Below, piece after piece: positions 11,578-20,564 of a DNA stretch of 35,847 nucleotides. The notes beneath the pieces were generated by a model that was not told where the DNA came from, searched no databases, and saw nothing but the letters and a program-made list of their open reading frames with translations. Within the stretch, counting starts at the first letter, position 1; each line of letters begins with the position of its first letter. The stretch comes from an uncultured Pelagibacteraceae bacterium (GTDB lineage: Bacteria; Pseudomonadota; Alphaproteobacteria; Pelagibacterales; Pelagibacteraceae), in NCBI GenBank assembly GCA_902582735.1, contig CACHTB010000010.1, positions 1-35,847 on the forward strand, given 5' to 3'. A program made the translations under genes and the position numbers.

Positions 11578-12167
11578 TATTCTTTTGTTTGTTCTTTTAT
11601 GTATTTTGTTCCTTCCCAAGGGCTTTCATAATCAAAATTTCTATAATTTTGCTCTAATTTAACTGGTTCATAAATTACCTTTTTATCTTCTTCACTATAT
11701 CGAACCTCATTATGACCTGTTAAAGGAAAATCTTTTCTTAAAGGGTGTCCTTTAAATCCATAGTCTGTAAGAATTCTTCTTAAATCAGGATGATCTTTAA
11801 ATTCTACACCATACATATCAAAAACTTCTCTCTCCATCCAATTAGCTGAAGGAAATATCGAAGTTAAAGATGATACGATTTCGGTTTCTTTTATATCAAA
11901 TTCAATTATAATCCTTGAATTGTTTTCATGACTTAATAACAAATAAACCATTTTAAATCTTTTATCTCTCTCAGGATAATCAACCGCAGTTATGTCAATT
12001 AATTGTTTGAATTTAGTAGTTGAATGAGTTTTCAAGAAAATCATTACTTCAATTAAATTATTATCTTCGATACAAATGTTAATTTGATCATGTTTTATTT
12101 TTGAAGATAAGATTTTTGTTGTTAATTCCGAGTTAATAGCCTTTTCAAGACTTTCCAAATTTTTCAT
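11577..12167 (-). CDS. nuoC: NADH-quinone oxidoreductase subunit C
   Basis: 30-kDa-type peripheral subunit of complex I, 196 residues, separate from NuoD (not the CD fusion of E. coli). The family signature is visible near residues 110-150: [20 protein letters not shown], followed by [20 protein letters not shown]. The C-terminus is the conserved [12 protein letters not shown]. It begins 6 bases after nuoB and shares one base with the nuoD start. Confidence 0.98.
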   Translation of the reverse strand: MKNLESLEKAINSELTTKILSSKIKHDQINICIEDNNLIEVMIFLKTHSTTKFKQLIDITAVDYPERDKRFKMVYLLLSHENNSRIIIEFDIKETEIVSSLTSIFPSANWMEREVFDMYGVEFKDHPDLRRILTDYGFKGHPLRKDFPLTGHNEVRYSEEDKKVIYEPVKLEQNYRNFDYESPWEGTKYIKEQTKE

Positions 12168-12173
12168 TGAATT

Positions 12174-12695
12174 TTATCTTTCTAGTGAACCCTTGTTCCT
12201 AATTTTTTTTTGCAATTGCATTATGCCATACAAAAGCGCCTCTGCTGAGGGAGGACAACCTGGTACATAGACATCTACAGGCACAATTTTATCACAACCA
12301 CGTACTACAGAGTAAGAATAATGATAGTAACCTCCACCATTAGCACAACTGCCCATCGAAATTACATATCTTGGCTCTGGCATCTGGTCATAAACTTTTC
12401 TTAAGGCTGGTGCCATTTTGTTTGTTAAAGTTCCTGCTACTATCATCACATCTGATTGTCTTGGTGAGGCTCTTGGAGCTGCTCCAAATCTTTCTAAATC
12501 ATATCTAGGCATTGAAGTTTGCATCATCTCTACGGCGCAACAAGCTAGACCAAAAGTCATCCAATGTAGCGAGCCTGTTCGAGCCCAATTAACTAGGTTG
12601 TCCAGTGAAGTAGTAATAAAACCATTGTCACTAAAATCTTTAGCCAATTGTTTAAAATCATCAGGTATTTGATCTTTTCTTTGCTCTAAATTCAT
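12174..12695 (-). CDS. nuoB: NADH-quinone oxidoreductase subunit B (cluster N2)
   Basis: Peripheral subunit holding the terminal 4Fe-4S cluster N2, which reduces quinone. Ligand cysteines are C52 and C53 in the tandem pair [12 protein letters not shown]117 in [10 protein letters not shown], and C147 in [13 protein letters not shown] start it at 12695 (173 residues), not at the further upstream in-frame Met at 12731. The chosen ATG follows the nuoA stop by one base and has a GGGAG ribosome-binding sequence just before it, while the longer version would overlap nuoA. Confidence 0.97.
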   Translation of the reverse strand: MNLEQRKDQIPDDFKQLAKDFSDNGFITTSLDNLVNWARTGSLHWMTFGLACCAVEMMQTSMPRYDLERFGAAPRASPRQSDVMIVAGTLTNKMAPALRKVYDQMPEPRYVISMGSCANGGGYYHYSYSVVRGCDKIVPVDVYVPGCPPSAEALLYGIMQLQKKIRNKGSLER

Positions 12696-12696
12696 T

Positions 12697-13065
12697 TTAC
12701 TCCCAATCAAGTGCTCCTTTTTTCCATTCATAGATAAATCCTACAGTCAAAATAAATAAAAATATCATCATAGAAACAAAACCAAATAAACCAATTTTTC
12801 CCAACGATATTGCCCAAGGGAATAGAAATGCTATCTCCAAATCAAATATAATAAAAAGTATTGCCACTAAATAAAATCTAACATCAAATTCCATACGAGA
12901 GTCATTGAACGGCTCAAAACCACATTCATATGCGGATAATTTCTCTGGATCAGGTTTTTTAGGAGATGCCAAATAATTTATTGCGACAAACGCCATACTT
13001 AAACCTAGTGCAATCAAAAGGAACAGTATTATTGATAAGTAATCTTTTAAAAATTCCGTAAGCAT
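12697..13065 (-). CDS. nuoA: NADH-quinone oxidoreductase subunit A
   Basis: Three-helix membrane subunit of complex I (ND3 equivalent), 122 residues from the ATG at 13065. The loop between helices 1 and 2 holds [24 protein letters not shown], including the functionally important Cys of the family. A GTG six codons upstream (13083) keeps the frame open. I prefer the ATG because no ribosome-binding sequence precedes the GTG and the shorter form has normal family length. It is the first gene of the nuo operon, 84 bases after tRNA-Asp on the same strand, so read-through from the tRNAs is possible. Confidence 0.95.
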   Translation of the reverse strand: MLTEFLKDYLSIILFLLIALGLSMAFVAINYLASPKKPDPEKLSAYECGFEPFNDSRMEFDVRFYLVAILFIIFDLEIAFLFPWAISLGKIGLFGFVSMMIFLFILTVGFIYEWKKGALDWE

Positions 13066-13149
13066 CGTGAATCTATATAGCACCTTTTATATTAACTAAA
13101 AGAGCAGATAGGTCACATTTTTGCAGAAAAATAGTATTGATTTTATTGG

Positions 13150-13226
13150 TGGCGGGAGTGAAGGGACTCGAACCCTCGGCCCCGTGCGTGACAGGCACGT
13201 GCTCTAACCAACTGAGCTACACCCCC
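13150..13226 (-). tRNA. tRNA-Asp (GUC)
   Basis: A 77-base cloverleaf on the minus strand. The acceptor stem GGGGGTG pairs with CACTCCC (one G-T pair), the discriminator is G, and CCA is encoded at 13150-13152. The anticodon loop CTGTCAC is closed by CGTGC/GCACG, reading anticodon GUC. The T arm contains GGTTCGAGTCC. It is 7 bases after tRNA-Val, so the two are very likely co-transcribed. Confidence 0.96.
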
Positions 13227-13233
13227 TTAATTT

Positions 13234-13309
13234 TGGTGGGCAGTAAAGGACTCGAACCTTTGACCCCCTCGGTGTAAACGAGATGCTCTACCAACTGAGC
13301 TAACCGCCC
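13234..13309 (-). tRNA. tRNA-Val (UAC)
   Basis: A 76-base cloverleaf on the minus strand. Acceptor GGGCGGT pairs with ACTGCCC (one G-T pair), the discriminator is A, and CCA is encoded at 13234-13236. The anticodon loop TTTACAC is closed by TCTCG/CGAGG, reading anticodon UAC. It lies 48 bases after the lon stop codon and 7 bases before tRNA-Asp, all on the same strand. Confidence 0.96.
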
Positions 13310-13357
13310 AAAATCTTGGTACTAATACATCAACCAAATAATAATGTAAATTGTTTA

Positions 13358-15745
13358 TTACTGAATACTAGCTTGAGATTTATCGTCTTTTTTAGTTTCA
13401 GATATTTTTTCAACTTCAGTCCACTCAACAGGTTTAAGTTCTTTTGTTAAAGCTAACTTTAATACCTCATTTGCAGTTTCAACAGGAATGATATTTATAT
13501 CGTCTCTTACTTTTTGTGGAACATCTGCTAAGTCTTTTTCATTTTCTTTTGGTATCAAAACTTTTTTAACTCCAGCACGATGAGCAGCTAATAATTTTTC
13601 TTTTAAACCACCTATTGCTAAAACTTGACCTGTTACAGTAACTTCTCCAGTCATTGCTATTTCTCTGTTTACTGGAATATTTGTTATTGAAGATACTATT
13701 GATGTTACCATTGCAATACCTGCAGATGGTCCATCTTTAGGAGTCGCTCCTTCTGGTACGTGAATATGAAAATCTTTTTTTTCAAACAAAGGTGGTATTA
13801 TTCCGTACTCTAAACTTTTAGATCTTACAAAAGATTTTGCTGCTTTGACAGATTCTTGCATCACATCTCCAAGTTTTCCAGTAATTTGCATTCTTCCTTT
13901 TCCTGGCATATTAACAGTTTCTATTTTTAGAATTTCACCACCAAACTCTGTCCAAGCTAATCCAATTACGATTCCTGTCTTATTTACTGACTCTAATTCA
14001 CCAAACTTGAATTTTTTAATACCTAAAAAGTCATCAACATTTTTTGCATTTATATTAACTTTCTTTTCTTCATTATTTACAACTTTTTTTACCACTTTTC
14101 TTGTGACTTTAGATATTTCTCTTTCTAAATTTCTAACACCTGACTCTCTTGTGTAGCTTCTTATAATTTCTTTAATAGTTCCATCCTCTAAATTCATCTC
14201 TCCCTCTTTCACTCCATTGTCTTTTATTTGCTTTGGTAGAAGGTATTTATTTGCAATATTGATTTTTTCATCCTCTGTATATCCAGGAATTCTTATTACT
14301 TCCATCCTATCTAAGAGTGGAGGTAAAATGTTAAGAGTATTTGCAGTCGTAACAAACATTACATCTGATAAATCATAATCAACTTCTAAATAATGATCGT
14401 TAAAAGTTGTGTTTTGTTCAGGGTCTAGAGCCTCCAATAAAGCGGAGGACGGATCTCCTCTGTAATCATTTCCTATTTTATCTATTTCATCTAACAAAAA
14501 TAATGGATTTTTTGTTCCAGCTTTTTTCATCATTTGAATTATTTTTCCAGGGAGCGAACCAATATATGTTCTTCTATGACCTCTTACTTCAGCTTCATCT
14601 CTAACACCACCTAATGACATTCTTATAAACTGTCTGTTTGTTGCTTTTGCTATAGATTTTCCTAATGAAGTTTTTCCAACACCTGGGGGACCTACTAAAC
14701 AAAGAATTGGGCCTTTAATTTTATCCATTCTCTTTTGAACTGCTAAAAATTCGATAATTCTCTCTTTAACTTTTTCTAATCCAAAATGGTCTTCATCTAA
14801 GATTTTTAAAGCTTTATTTAAATCAATATCAACTTTATCTTTTTTGAACCATGGAATATCTATCATCCAATCTAGATAATTTCTTACTACTGTCGCTTCT
14901 GCCGACATTGGGCTCATATTCTTTAATTTTTTGAGTTCAGCCATACATTTTTTCTCAACCTCTTTAGGCATTTTAGCTTTTTGAATTGATTTTTTTAAAC
15001 TTGTAGTTTCATCTTTACCATCTTCTATTTCACCAAGTTCTTTCTGGATAGCTTTTAGCTGCTCATTTAAATAATATTCCCTTTGTGTTTTCTCCATTTG
15101 TGTTTTAACTCGACCTCTAATTCTTTTCTCAACACCAATAATACTTGTCTCATTCTCCATTATTTTGATAACACCATTCAATCTTTTTTTGACATCTAAT
15201 GTTTCAAAAATTTGTTGTTTTTCAGAAATTGTGGCATTTAAGTGAGATGCAATATTATCTGCAATTTTTGATGAATCTTTTAATTGTTTAATATTGTTAA
15301 TTGTTTCCGTTGAAACTTTTTTGTTTATTGAGGTTAATTTTTCTAATCTCCTTACAGCTGTTAGTGCAAGAGGAAGTAGATCTTCATCTTTAGGCAAAAT
15401 ATCTTTTTGATATTCAAACGTACAAGAAATAAATTTTTCATCATCTTTAAAATCAACAAGTTTTACTCTTTTAATTCCCTCTACAAGAACTTTAACTGTT
15501 CCATCAGGTAATTTTAATAATTGTAAAATATTACCTTCACATCCATAAGAAAATACATCATTTTTTTTTGGATCGTCTACCTCTGAATTTTTTTGGGTTA
15601 CTAAAACAATTTTCTTGTCTCCCTTCATAACTTCATTTAATGCTGTGATAGATTTATCTCTGCCAACGAATAAAGGTATGACCATGCTTGGAAAAACAAC
15701 TATGTCTCTTAATGGTAATAACGGCTGTGTGACTTTAAATTCCAT
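13358..15745 (-). CDS. lon: ATP-dependent protease Lon
   Basis: Cytoplasmic ATP-dependent serine protease that degrades misfolded and regulatory proteins. Domain order: N-terminal substrate-binding domain beginning LPLLPLRDIVVFPSMVIPLF-like sequence (about 8-200), a coiled region (about 200-300), the AAA+ module with Walker A GPPGVGKTS near residue 355 and Walker B FLLDEIDK near 418, and a C-terminal protease domain. The catalytic Ser is S674 in KDGPSAGIAM and the catalytic Lys is K717 in IGGLKEKLLAAHR; their 43-residue spacing matches E. coli Lon. At 795 residues it is normal. It is the last gene of the tig-clpP-clpX-lon block. Confidence 0.98.
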   Translation of the reverse strand: MEFKVTQPLLPLRDIVVFPSMVIPLFVGRDKSITALNEVMKGDKKIVLVTQKNSEVDDPKKNDVFSYGCEGNILQLLKLPDGTVKVLVEGIKRVKLVDFKDDEKFISCTFEYQKDILPKDEDLLPLALTAVRRLEKLTSINKKVSTETINNIKQLKDSSKIADNIASHLNATISEKQQIFETLDVKKRLNGVIKIMENETSIIGVEKRIRGRVKTQMEKTQREYYLNEQLKAIQKELGEIEDGKDETTSLKKSIQKAKMPKEVEKKCMAELKKLKNMSPMSAEATVVRNYLDWMIDIPWFKKDKVDIDLNKALKILDEDHFGLEKVKERIIEFLAVQKRMDKIKGPILCLVGPPGVGKTSLGKSIAKATNRQFIRMSLGGVRDEAEVRGHRRTYIGSLPGKIIQMMKKAGTKNPLFLLDEIDKIGNDYRGDPSSALLEALDPEQNTTFNDHYLEVDYDLSDVMFVTTANTLNILPPLLDRMEVIRIPGYTEDEKINIANKYLLPKQIKDNGVKEGEMNLEDGTIKEIIRSYTRESGVRNLEREISKVTRKVVKKVVNNEEKKVNINAKNVDDFLGIKKFKFGELESVNKTGIVIGLAWTEFGGEILKIETVNMPGKGRMQITGKLGDVMQESVKAAKSFVRSKSLEYGIIPPLFEKKDFHIHVPEGATPKDGPSAGIAMVTSIVSSITNIPVNREIAMTGEVTVTGQVLAIGGLKEKLLAAHRAGVKKVLIPKENEKDLADVPQKVRDDINIIPVETANEVLKLALTKELKPVEWTEVEKISETKKDDKSQASIQ

Positions 15746-15807
15746 ATATCAAATATGGATATTAAATAATTTTTTGCAATAGAAAATAGGTCTTTATTAA
15801 CGAATAT

Positions 15808-17067
15808 TTAAGCTGCTGAAGTCTTATCAGACTTAGATTTGTTCTTAGAATGTACAATAACGGGTTGAGAAACACCTTTCGCCGCACCAGTATCGATGAT
15901 CACCTCTTCTATATTTTCCTGGCTAGGTAGATCAAACATTGTTTTTAATAAAATGTTTTCAAGTATCGATCTTAATCCTCTTGCACCTGTTTTTTTACTA
16001 ATTGCTTTATTTGCAATATCCTTAACAGCTTGATCTTTAAAAGTAAGTTTTACTCCTTCAAGCTTAAATAGTTCTTGATATTGTTTTATTAAAGAATTTT
16101 TTGGTTCTAGTAAAATTTTAACCAATGATTTCTCATCTAAATCTTCTAATGTTGCTGTAATAGGAAGTCGTCCTATAAATTCTGGTATTAAACCATATTT
16201 TAATAAATCTTCAGGCTCTAGGTTTTTCATCCATTCTCCAATTTTTTTATCTTCAATACTTTTAACCTCTGCACCAAAACCAATTGATGAACCTTTATCT
16301 CTTTGAGAAATTATCTTATCCAAACCAGCAAATGCGCCTCCACAAATAAATAATATATTAGTAGTATCTACTTGAAGAAATTCTTGTTGTGGATGTTTTC
16401 TTCCACCTTGAGGAGGAACACTTGCAACTGTGCCTTCCATTATTTTTAATAAAGCTTGCTGAACTCCTTCTCCTGATACATCTCTTGTGATAGATGGATT
16501 TTCAGATTTACGACTAATTTTATCAACCTCATCTATATAAACGATTCCTCTTTGTGCTTTTTCAACATTGTAATCCGCAGCTTGTAGTAGTTTTAGAATT
16601 ATATTTTCAACATCTTCACCAACATATCCTGCTTCAGTTAAAGTTGTTGCATCTGCCATGGTAAATGGCACATCTAATATTCGTGCTAGTGTTTGAGCAA
16701 GTAAAGTTTTACCACACCCAGTTGGTCCAACTAACATTATATTTGATTTAGACAGCTCAACTGTTTTACTGGTTTTATTTTCGTAATTTAATCTTTTATA
16801 ATGATTGTGAACTGCAACAGACAAAACTTTTTTTGCGTGATCTTGGCCAATTACATAGTCATCTAATACAGTACAAATTTCTTTTGGTGATGGTAAACCA
16901 TCTTGATGTTTAACAAATGTATCTTTACTCTCCTCTTTGATAATATCCATACAAAGCTCAACACATTCATCACAGATGAAAACTGTTGGACCTGCAATTA
17001 ATTTTCTAACTTCGTGCTGGCTTTTCCCACAAAAAGAACAGTAAAGAATATTTTTATTATTGCTCAT
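15808..17067 (-). CDS. clpX: ATP-dependent Clp protease ATP-binding subunit ClpX
   Basis: Unfoldase that recognises tagged proteins and feeds them to ClpP. The N-terminal zinc-binding domain has C10, C13, C32 and C35. Walker A is GPTGCGKT (114-121), the pore loop is GYVG (147-150), Walker B is VYIDE (176-180), and the RKH loop is at about 223-225. The ClpP-docking IGF tripeptide is intact at 262-264. At 419 residues it is normal. It lies between clpP and lon on the same strand with gaps of 89 and 62 bases, in which I saw no convincing terminator. Confidence 0.98.
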   Translation of the reverse strand: MSNNKNILYCSFCGKSQHEVRKLIAGPTVFICDECVELCMDIIKEESKDTFVKHQDGLPSPKEICTVLDDYVIGQDHAKKVLSVAVHNHYKRLNYENKTSKTVELSKSNIMLVGPTGCGKTLLAQTLARILDVPFTMADATTLTEAGYVGEDVENIILKLLQAADYNVEKAQRGIVYIDEVDKISRKSENPSITRDVSGEGVQQALLKIMEGTVASVPPQGGRKHPQQEFLQVDTTNILFICGGAFAGLDKIISQRDKGSSIGFGAEVKSIEDKKIGEWMKNLEPEDLLKYGLIPEFIGRLPITATLEDLDEKSLVKILLEPKNSLIKQYQELFKLEGVKLTFKDQAVKDIANKAISKKTGARGLRSILENILLKTMFDLPSQENIEEVIIDTGAAKGVSQPVIVHSKNKSKSDKTSAA

Positions 17068-17156
17068 AACTTTTTATATCGAATCAATTTTAATACTTTA
17101 TTACAATTAACTCTTCTTAATCAAGTGGAGGTTGTGGATTAACTAGATATAGTTGT

Positions 17157-17768
17157 TTATTCTCTCTTCTCAACTACTTTATCTATTAATCCAAAATCTT
17201 TTGCATTATCTGGGGTCATGAAATTATCTCTTTCTAATGCAGATTTAATTTCATCAACTGATTTTCCGGTATGTTTTGAATATATTTCATTTAATCTTTT
17301 TTTTAAGGACAGAACTTCATTAGCATGAATTTCTATGTCAGTCGCTTGTCCTTGAAATCCTGCTGATGGTTGATGAACCATAATTCTTGAATTAGGAAGC
17401 GAAAATCTTTTTCCTTTTGCACCTGCGGCTAATAAAAAAGATCCCATACTTGCTGCTTGACCAATACATAAAGTATTAACCTCAGGTTTAATATATTGCA
17501 TAGTATCGTAAATTCCTAAACCAGCTGTAACTAATCCACCTGGGCTATTTATATATAAAGAGATTTCTTTTTTGGGATCTTCACTTTCAAGAAATAATAG
17601 CTGAGCTGTAACTAATGATGCAACAGTGTCATTTATTGGGCCAACTACAAATACAATTCTTTCTTTGAGAAGTCTTGAGTAAATATCGTAAGCTCTTTCT
17701 CCTCTGCTGGATTGCTCTACCACCATCGGAACAAGAGTGTTTAGTTGTTCAAATAATTTTGAAGTCAT
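17157..17768 (-). CDS. clpP: ATP-dependent Clp protease proteolytic subunit ClpP
   Basis: Tetradecameric serine peptidase that works with ClpX. The catalytic Ser is S107 in [14 protein letters not shown] and the catalytic His is H132 in [13 protein letters not shown]; the third residue is an Asp in the C-terminal part. At 203 residues it has family length. It sits between tig and clpX on the minus strand, as in most proteobacteria. Confidence 0.98.
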   Translation of the reverse strand: MTSKLFEQLNTLVPMVVEQSSRGERAYDIYSRLLKERIVFVVGPINDTVASLVTAQLLFLESEDPKKEISLYINSPGGLVTAGLGIYDTMQYIKPEVNTLCIGQAASMGSFLLAAGAKGKRFSLPNSRIMVHQPSAGFQGQATDIEIHANEVLSLKKRLNEIYSKHTGKSVDEIKSALERDNFMTPDNAKDFGLIDKVVEKRE

Positions 17769-17811
17769 AAGTTGATTCGAACTAACTTATACAACTTGTG
17801 ATTACTTTTTG

Positions 17812-19239
17812 CTAACTTTTTTTTGATACGGTTTTTTTCTTTGCAGGAGTTTTGGCTTTTTTTGATACTGTTTCTTTCTTTGCTTCGACTTTTGTTTTCT
17901 TTTCAACGCTGCTTTGTTTAGATAATTTCTCTTGCTCTTTTAAGTTCTTTTCGTTTTCAGCTTTTAATATTTTTTCAGCCTCATCTTTTGAGATTTGTTT
18001 TTTATTTACTTTAGCTGATTTTTTTATTTCATTGATAATTTTTTCCTCATAAATAGACCCTCTAATTCCATCAATTGCAGATGGATTTTTTTCATAATAC
18101 TCTTTAACCATTTTTTCTTGACCTGGCATCATTCTTAATTGTTTTTGAATTTCAGTATTCACTTCATCTTGAGAAACTTTGATATTATTTTTTTCCCCAA
18201 AAGCATTTAGTATTAAGCCTGTTTTTATTCTTTTTTGAGCTTGTTCCTCGAGAGATTTCTTATTTTTCTTTAACTCGTCTTCTTTCATACCCTGAGATAA
18301 AATCTGAACTTCTTGTTCAATTAAATTCTGAGGAAGATCATCTATTTTTTGTTTTTCTATTTGTTCTAAAATTTGTTTTTTAGATATTAAATCAAGTGAA
18401 TTTTTGAACTCATCATTTATTTGTTTGGATATTAATTCTTTTAAATTATTTAAATCTTTAGCACCAAGTGTTTTTGCAAAATCATCATTAATTTTCGCAT
18501 CTTCAGGTGTTTTTACAGAATTAATTTTACAATCAAAAACTGCTTTTTTATTTATTAATTCTTTTTTTGGGAAGTTTTCTGGAAGATTTACTTCAACTTT
18601 TTTAGTGTCATTTTTTTTAACACCTTCTAATTGTTTATCAAACCCTTTTATAAATAAGTCTTTCCCCAACACCAATTGAGTATTCTTTCCTTCATTACCT
18701 TCAAAATCATTACCATCAACTGTAGCTTTATAATCAAATGCGACTAGATCTTTGGTTTTTGCGATATATTTATCATCTTCTTCCTTAAAATTGTTTTGAC
18801 TTTTTGCAATCTGATCAATTCTTTTATCAGTTTCAGTGTTGTCAATTTTCACTTCATAATCATCTACTTGAATTTTGTTAATTGATGAAACATCTATATT
18901 GGGTAATTCTGTTACGGAAATTATGTATTCAAGATCCTTTCCTTCACCAAAAGACTTTAAATCTATTTTGGGTTGACCTGCTGGTTTAATTTTATTCTCT
19001 TCTAGTGCTTTTGTAGTTGTATCTTTTAAAACTTTGTCAATTACCTCTCCATATACAGCTTTCCCAAACTGTCTTTTAAGAATTTCTGTTGGAACTTTTC
19101 CAGGTCTAAATCCCTTAAGAACAACGTCTTTTCTAATTTCATCGTATTTTTCATCCATGTATCCAGAGATGGTTTTTTTATCGATGAAGACTTTAAGATC
19201 TTTTTGTAAACCTTTTTTATTTTCTACTGTTACTTTCAT
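17812..19239 (-). CDS. tig: Trigger factor (ribosome-associated chaperone / prolyl isomerase)
   Basis: Chaperone that binds nascent chains at the ribosome exit tunnel. The ribosome-docking signature GFRPGKVP is at residues 43-50. An FKBP-type PPIase region follows (about 150-240, with VAFDYKATVDG and LVLGKDLFIKGFDKQLEG), then a helical C-terminal domain. The open frame continues to 19278, but that would run into tRNA-Leu; the ATG at 19239 gives the correct N-terminus MKVTVENKKG and 475 residues. The last 75 or so residues are a Lys/Ser/Glu-rich tail ending in repeated KK(T/E)VSKK units. No ribosome-binding sequence precedes the start. Confidence 0.97.
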   Translation of the reverse strand: MKVTVENKKGLQKDLKVFIDKKTISGYMDEKYDEIRKDVVLKGFRPGKVPTEILKRQFGKAVYGEVIDKVLKDTTTKALEENKIKPAGQPKIDLKSFGEGKDLEYIISVTELPNIDVSSINKIQVDDYEVKIDNTETDKRIDQIAKSQNNFKEEDDKYIAKTKDLVAFDYKATVDGNDFEGNEGKNTQLVLGKDLFIKGFDKQLEGVKKNDTKKVEVNLPENFPKKELINKKAVFDCKINSVKTPEDAKINDDFAKTLGAKDLNNLKELISKQINDEFKNSLDLISKKQILEQIEKQKIDDLPQNLIEQEVQILSQGMKEDELKKNKKSLEEQAQKRIKTGLILNAFGEKNNIKVSQDEVNTEIQKQLRMMPGQEKMVKEYYEKNPSAIDGIRGSIYEEKIINEIKKSAKVNKKQISKDEAEKILKAENEKNLKEQEKLSKQSSVEKKTKVEAKKETVSKKAKTPAKKKTVSKKS

Positions 19240-19248
19240 AATTTTAAA

Positions 19249-19333
19249 TGGTAGGGCGAAAAGGACTCGAACCTTCACCGATTGCTCGACTGGTTCCTAA
19301 GACCAGCGCGTCTACCAATTCCGCCATCGCCCC
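19249..19333 (-). tRNA. tRNA-Leu (UAG)
   Basis: An 85-base class II tRNA on the minus strand with a long variable arm. Acceptor GGGGCGA pairs with TCGCCCT, the discriminator is A, and CCA is encoded at 19249-19251. The D arm has the Leu-type GCGGAATTGGTAGACGC. The anticodon loop CTTAGGA, closed by CTGGT/ACCAG, gives anticodon UAG. Its 3' end lies only 9 bases before the tig start codon. Confidence 0.96.
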
Positions 19334-19419
19334 AGTTAAATTATGCAGTTTTATATATTATTGAACTAATTTGTCCAATCAGAATAATAGTGTAAAAGTA
19401 TATATAATATTTATAAAAT

Positions 19420-19668
19420 ATGACTGTTTCACCTTGCATTAGTATTTGCAGAACTGATCCTGTGACTGGCTATTGTTATGGCTGTGCTAGAAACAATGAA
19501 GAAAAAAGAATTTGGAAAGATCCAGCTACAACTGATGAGTGGAAAAATAAAAATCTTAAAGAAATTCAAGAACGAATGAATGGATGGCAATTAGAAAGCT
19601 TTAAAGAGTCTTATGATCACAAAGTAGATAAAGGTGTTTCATTATTTAAGAAGAATCTTACAAAATGA
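19420..19668 (+). CDS. DUF1289 family Cys-rich protein
   Basis: An 82-residue protein with four N-terminal cysteines in the DUF1289 pattern: C6, C10, C19 and C22 (PCISIC, then GYCYGCARN). These look like metal ligands, followed by a Trp-containing helical region (IWKD, then EWKNKNLKEIQERMNGWQ). The family has no established function that I can assign. It is divergent from tRNA-Leu/tig, and its stop overlaps the start of the next small gene (ATGA), so the two are probably co-expressed. Confidence 0.85.
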   Translation: MTVSPCISICRTDPVTGYCYGCARNNEEKRIWKDPATTDEWKNKNLKEIQERMNGWQLESFKESYDHKVDKGVSLFKKNLTK

Positions 19669-19832
19669 GCAAAACAAATTTAGCAATTATAATTTATGTA
19701 ATTGGTATTGTTATAGGGATGTTTGTATTAGATATATGGAGCGCTGAAACTAGTCCAAAAGCCATTTTAGGAATGCTTTGGACAGCTATTTTTGCGATTG
19801 CCTTATACTACGCGGAAAAAAAAGAAAATTAA
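19665..19832 (+). CDS. Small two-helix membrane protein, 55 residues
   Basis: A 55-codon frame starts with an ATG that overlaps the DUF1289 stop (ATGA) and ends TAA at 19830-19832. The sequence has two hydrophobic stretches, NLAIIIYVIGIVIGMFVLDI and ILGMLWTAIFAIALYYA, separated by a short polar loop (WSAETSPKA), with a charged EKKEN end. This is the pattern of a small inner-membrane protein. I recognise no family. Coupling to the upstream gene and the clean two-helix pattern support it being real. Confidence 0.7.
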   Translation: MSKTNLAIIIYVIGIVIGMFVLDIWSAETSPKAILGMLWTAIFAIALYYAEKKEN

Positions 19833-19844
19833 TTCAATTTGATA

Positions 19845-19985
19845 TTATTTTTTTGTTGAAAAATTCGATTTCGTATTCCTTATAATTTTTTTTTTAAATG
19901 GATTATTATTGTTTGAGGAAAAATTATTTTTAAATCGTGCATAGCTTTGCTTTTGTGCTTGTTTCATTGCTCTTTTTGACGACAT
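19845..19985 (-). CDS. Possible small basic protein, 46 residues
   Basis: A 46-codon minus-strand frame from the ATG at 19983-19985 to the TAA at 19845-19847. The predicted peptide begins MSSKRAMKQAQKQSYARFKN, has a run of four Asn, and is strongly basic (Lys/Arg rich) with no acidic residues. This could fit a nucleic-acid-binding peptide. No ribosome-binding sequence is evident and I recognise no family. It fills the space between two neighbouring genes, which in such a compact genome mildly supports coding. It could be a chance frame in AT-rich DNA. Confidence 0.4.
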   Translation of the reverse strand: MSSKRAMKQAQKQSYARFKNNFSSNNNNPFKKKIIRNTKSNFSTKK

Positions 19986-20006
19986 ATTAATTAAATATAA
20001 CTATAC

Positions 20007-20561
20007 TTACATTGTATCAATTGATCCAATAATTTCATAATTTTTATCGGAAATAACTATTTCACCCGAACCTACTGCTATATTCAATATTGATGAAATA
20101 ACCACATAATGCGTGACCAGAATTAAATTTTTATTACTTTTCCAATTCTTTATATAATTTTTGAGATCCTTAATTTGTTTTTTCTCATTTTTTGCAAATT
20201 TTGCTGAGAAAAAAGAGTTAAGTGCATCAAAGGTTTCGAAATCATTAAAAGCAAATTTTGCAGTATCCTTACACCTGCACCATTCGCTTGATAAAACTTT
20301 ATCTATTTTAATTTTATTAGTTTTAAAAAACTCTCCAATCAATTTTGATTGATTTATACCTTCATCACTTAAATTTCTTTGTGTAGAACAATCATTTATA
20401 TTAAAATTTTGTGGATCACCTCCGCCAGGTGCATAAGCATGTCGAATAAATATTATTTTGCCGCCCTCTTTTAAACTTTCTAAAATTTTATCTTCAGAAA
20501 GTACTTGGTTTGAAATTGTTAAAGATATAATGATAAGTAAAAATAATTTAAATGTTTTCAT
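20007..20561 (-). CDS. Secreted histidine phosphatase superfamily protein
   Basis: A 184-residue protein with an N-terminal signal peptide (hydrophobic FLLIIISLTISNQVLS, about residues 6-22), so probably periplasmic. It has the phosphoglycerate-mutase-like fold signatures: IRHA at 39-42 (catalytic R40-H41), the SSEWCRCKDTA segment carrying the second Arg (about 91-101), and the C-terminal catalytic His in LVTHYVVIS. The expected reaction is phosphate-ester or phospho-anhydride hydrolysis through a phospho-histidine; the substrate cannot be read from sequence. Its start codon is 3 bases from the divergent start of the glycosylase gene. Confidence 0.85.
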   Translation of the reverse strand: MKTFKLFLLIIISLTISNQVLSEDKILESLKEGGKIIFIRHAYAPGGGDPQNFNINDCSTQRNLSDEGINQSKLIGEFFKTNKIKIDKVLSSEWCRCKDTAKFAFNDFETFDALNSFFSAKFAKNEKKQIKDLKNYIKNWKSNKNLILVTHYVVISSILNIAVGSGEIVISDKNYEIIGSIDTM

Positions 20562-20564
20562 TTA

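Noticed and set aside
11578..11619. Longer NuoD N-terminus
   Set aside because: The extra 14 residues lie in the end of nuoC, and the ATG at the TAATG junction gives the conserved start.
11220..11657. Plus-strand open frame of 145 codons opposite nuoD/nuoC
   Set aside because: It is antisense to conserved complex I genes, its Leu/Phe-rich composition is typical of a shadow frame, and it spans the junction of two real genes.
13066..13149. Possible dedicated promoter or leader for the nuo operon
   Set aside because: I saw no convincing -35/-10 pair or hairpin. An AGGTG sequence is present but 15 bases from the nuoA ATG, too far to be sure of.
19240..19278. Longer trigger factor start at 19278
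   Set aside because: It would read through the 3' end of tRNA-Leu. The ATG at 19239 gives the conserved MKVTVENKKG start.
19833..19930. Poly-T/A runs that could be terminators
   Set aside because: No GC-rich stem precedes them; such runs are common in this AT-rich sequence.
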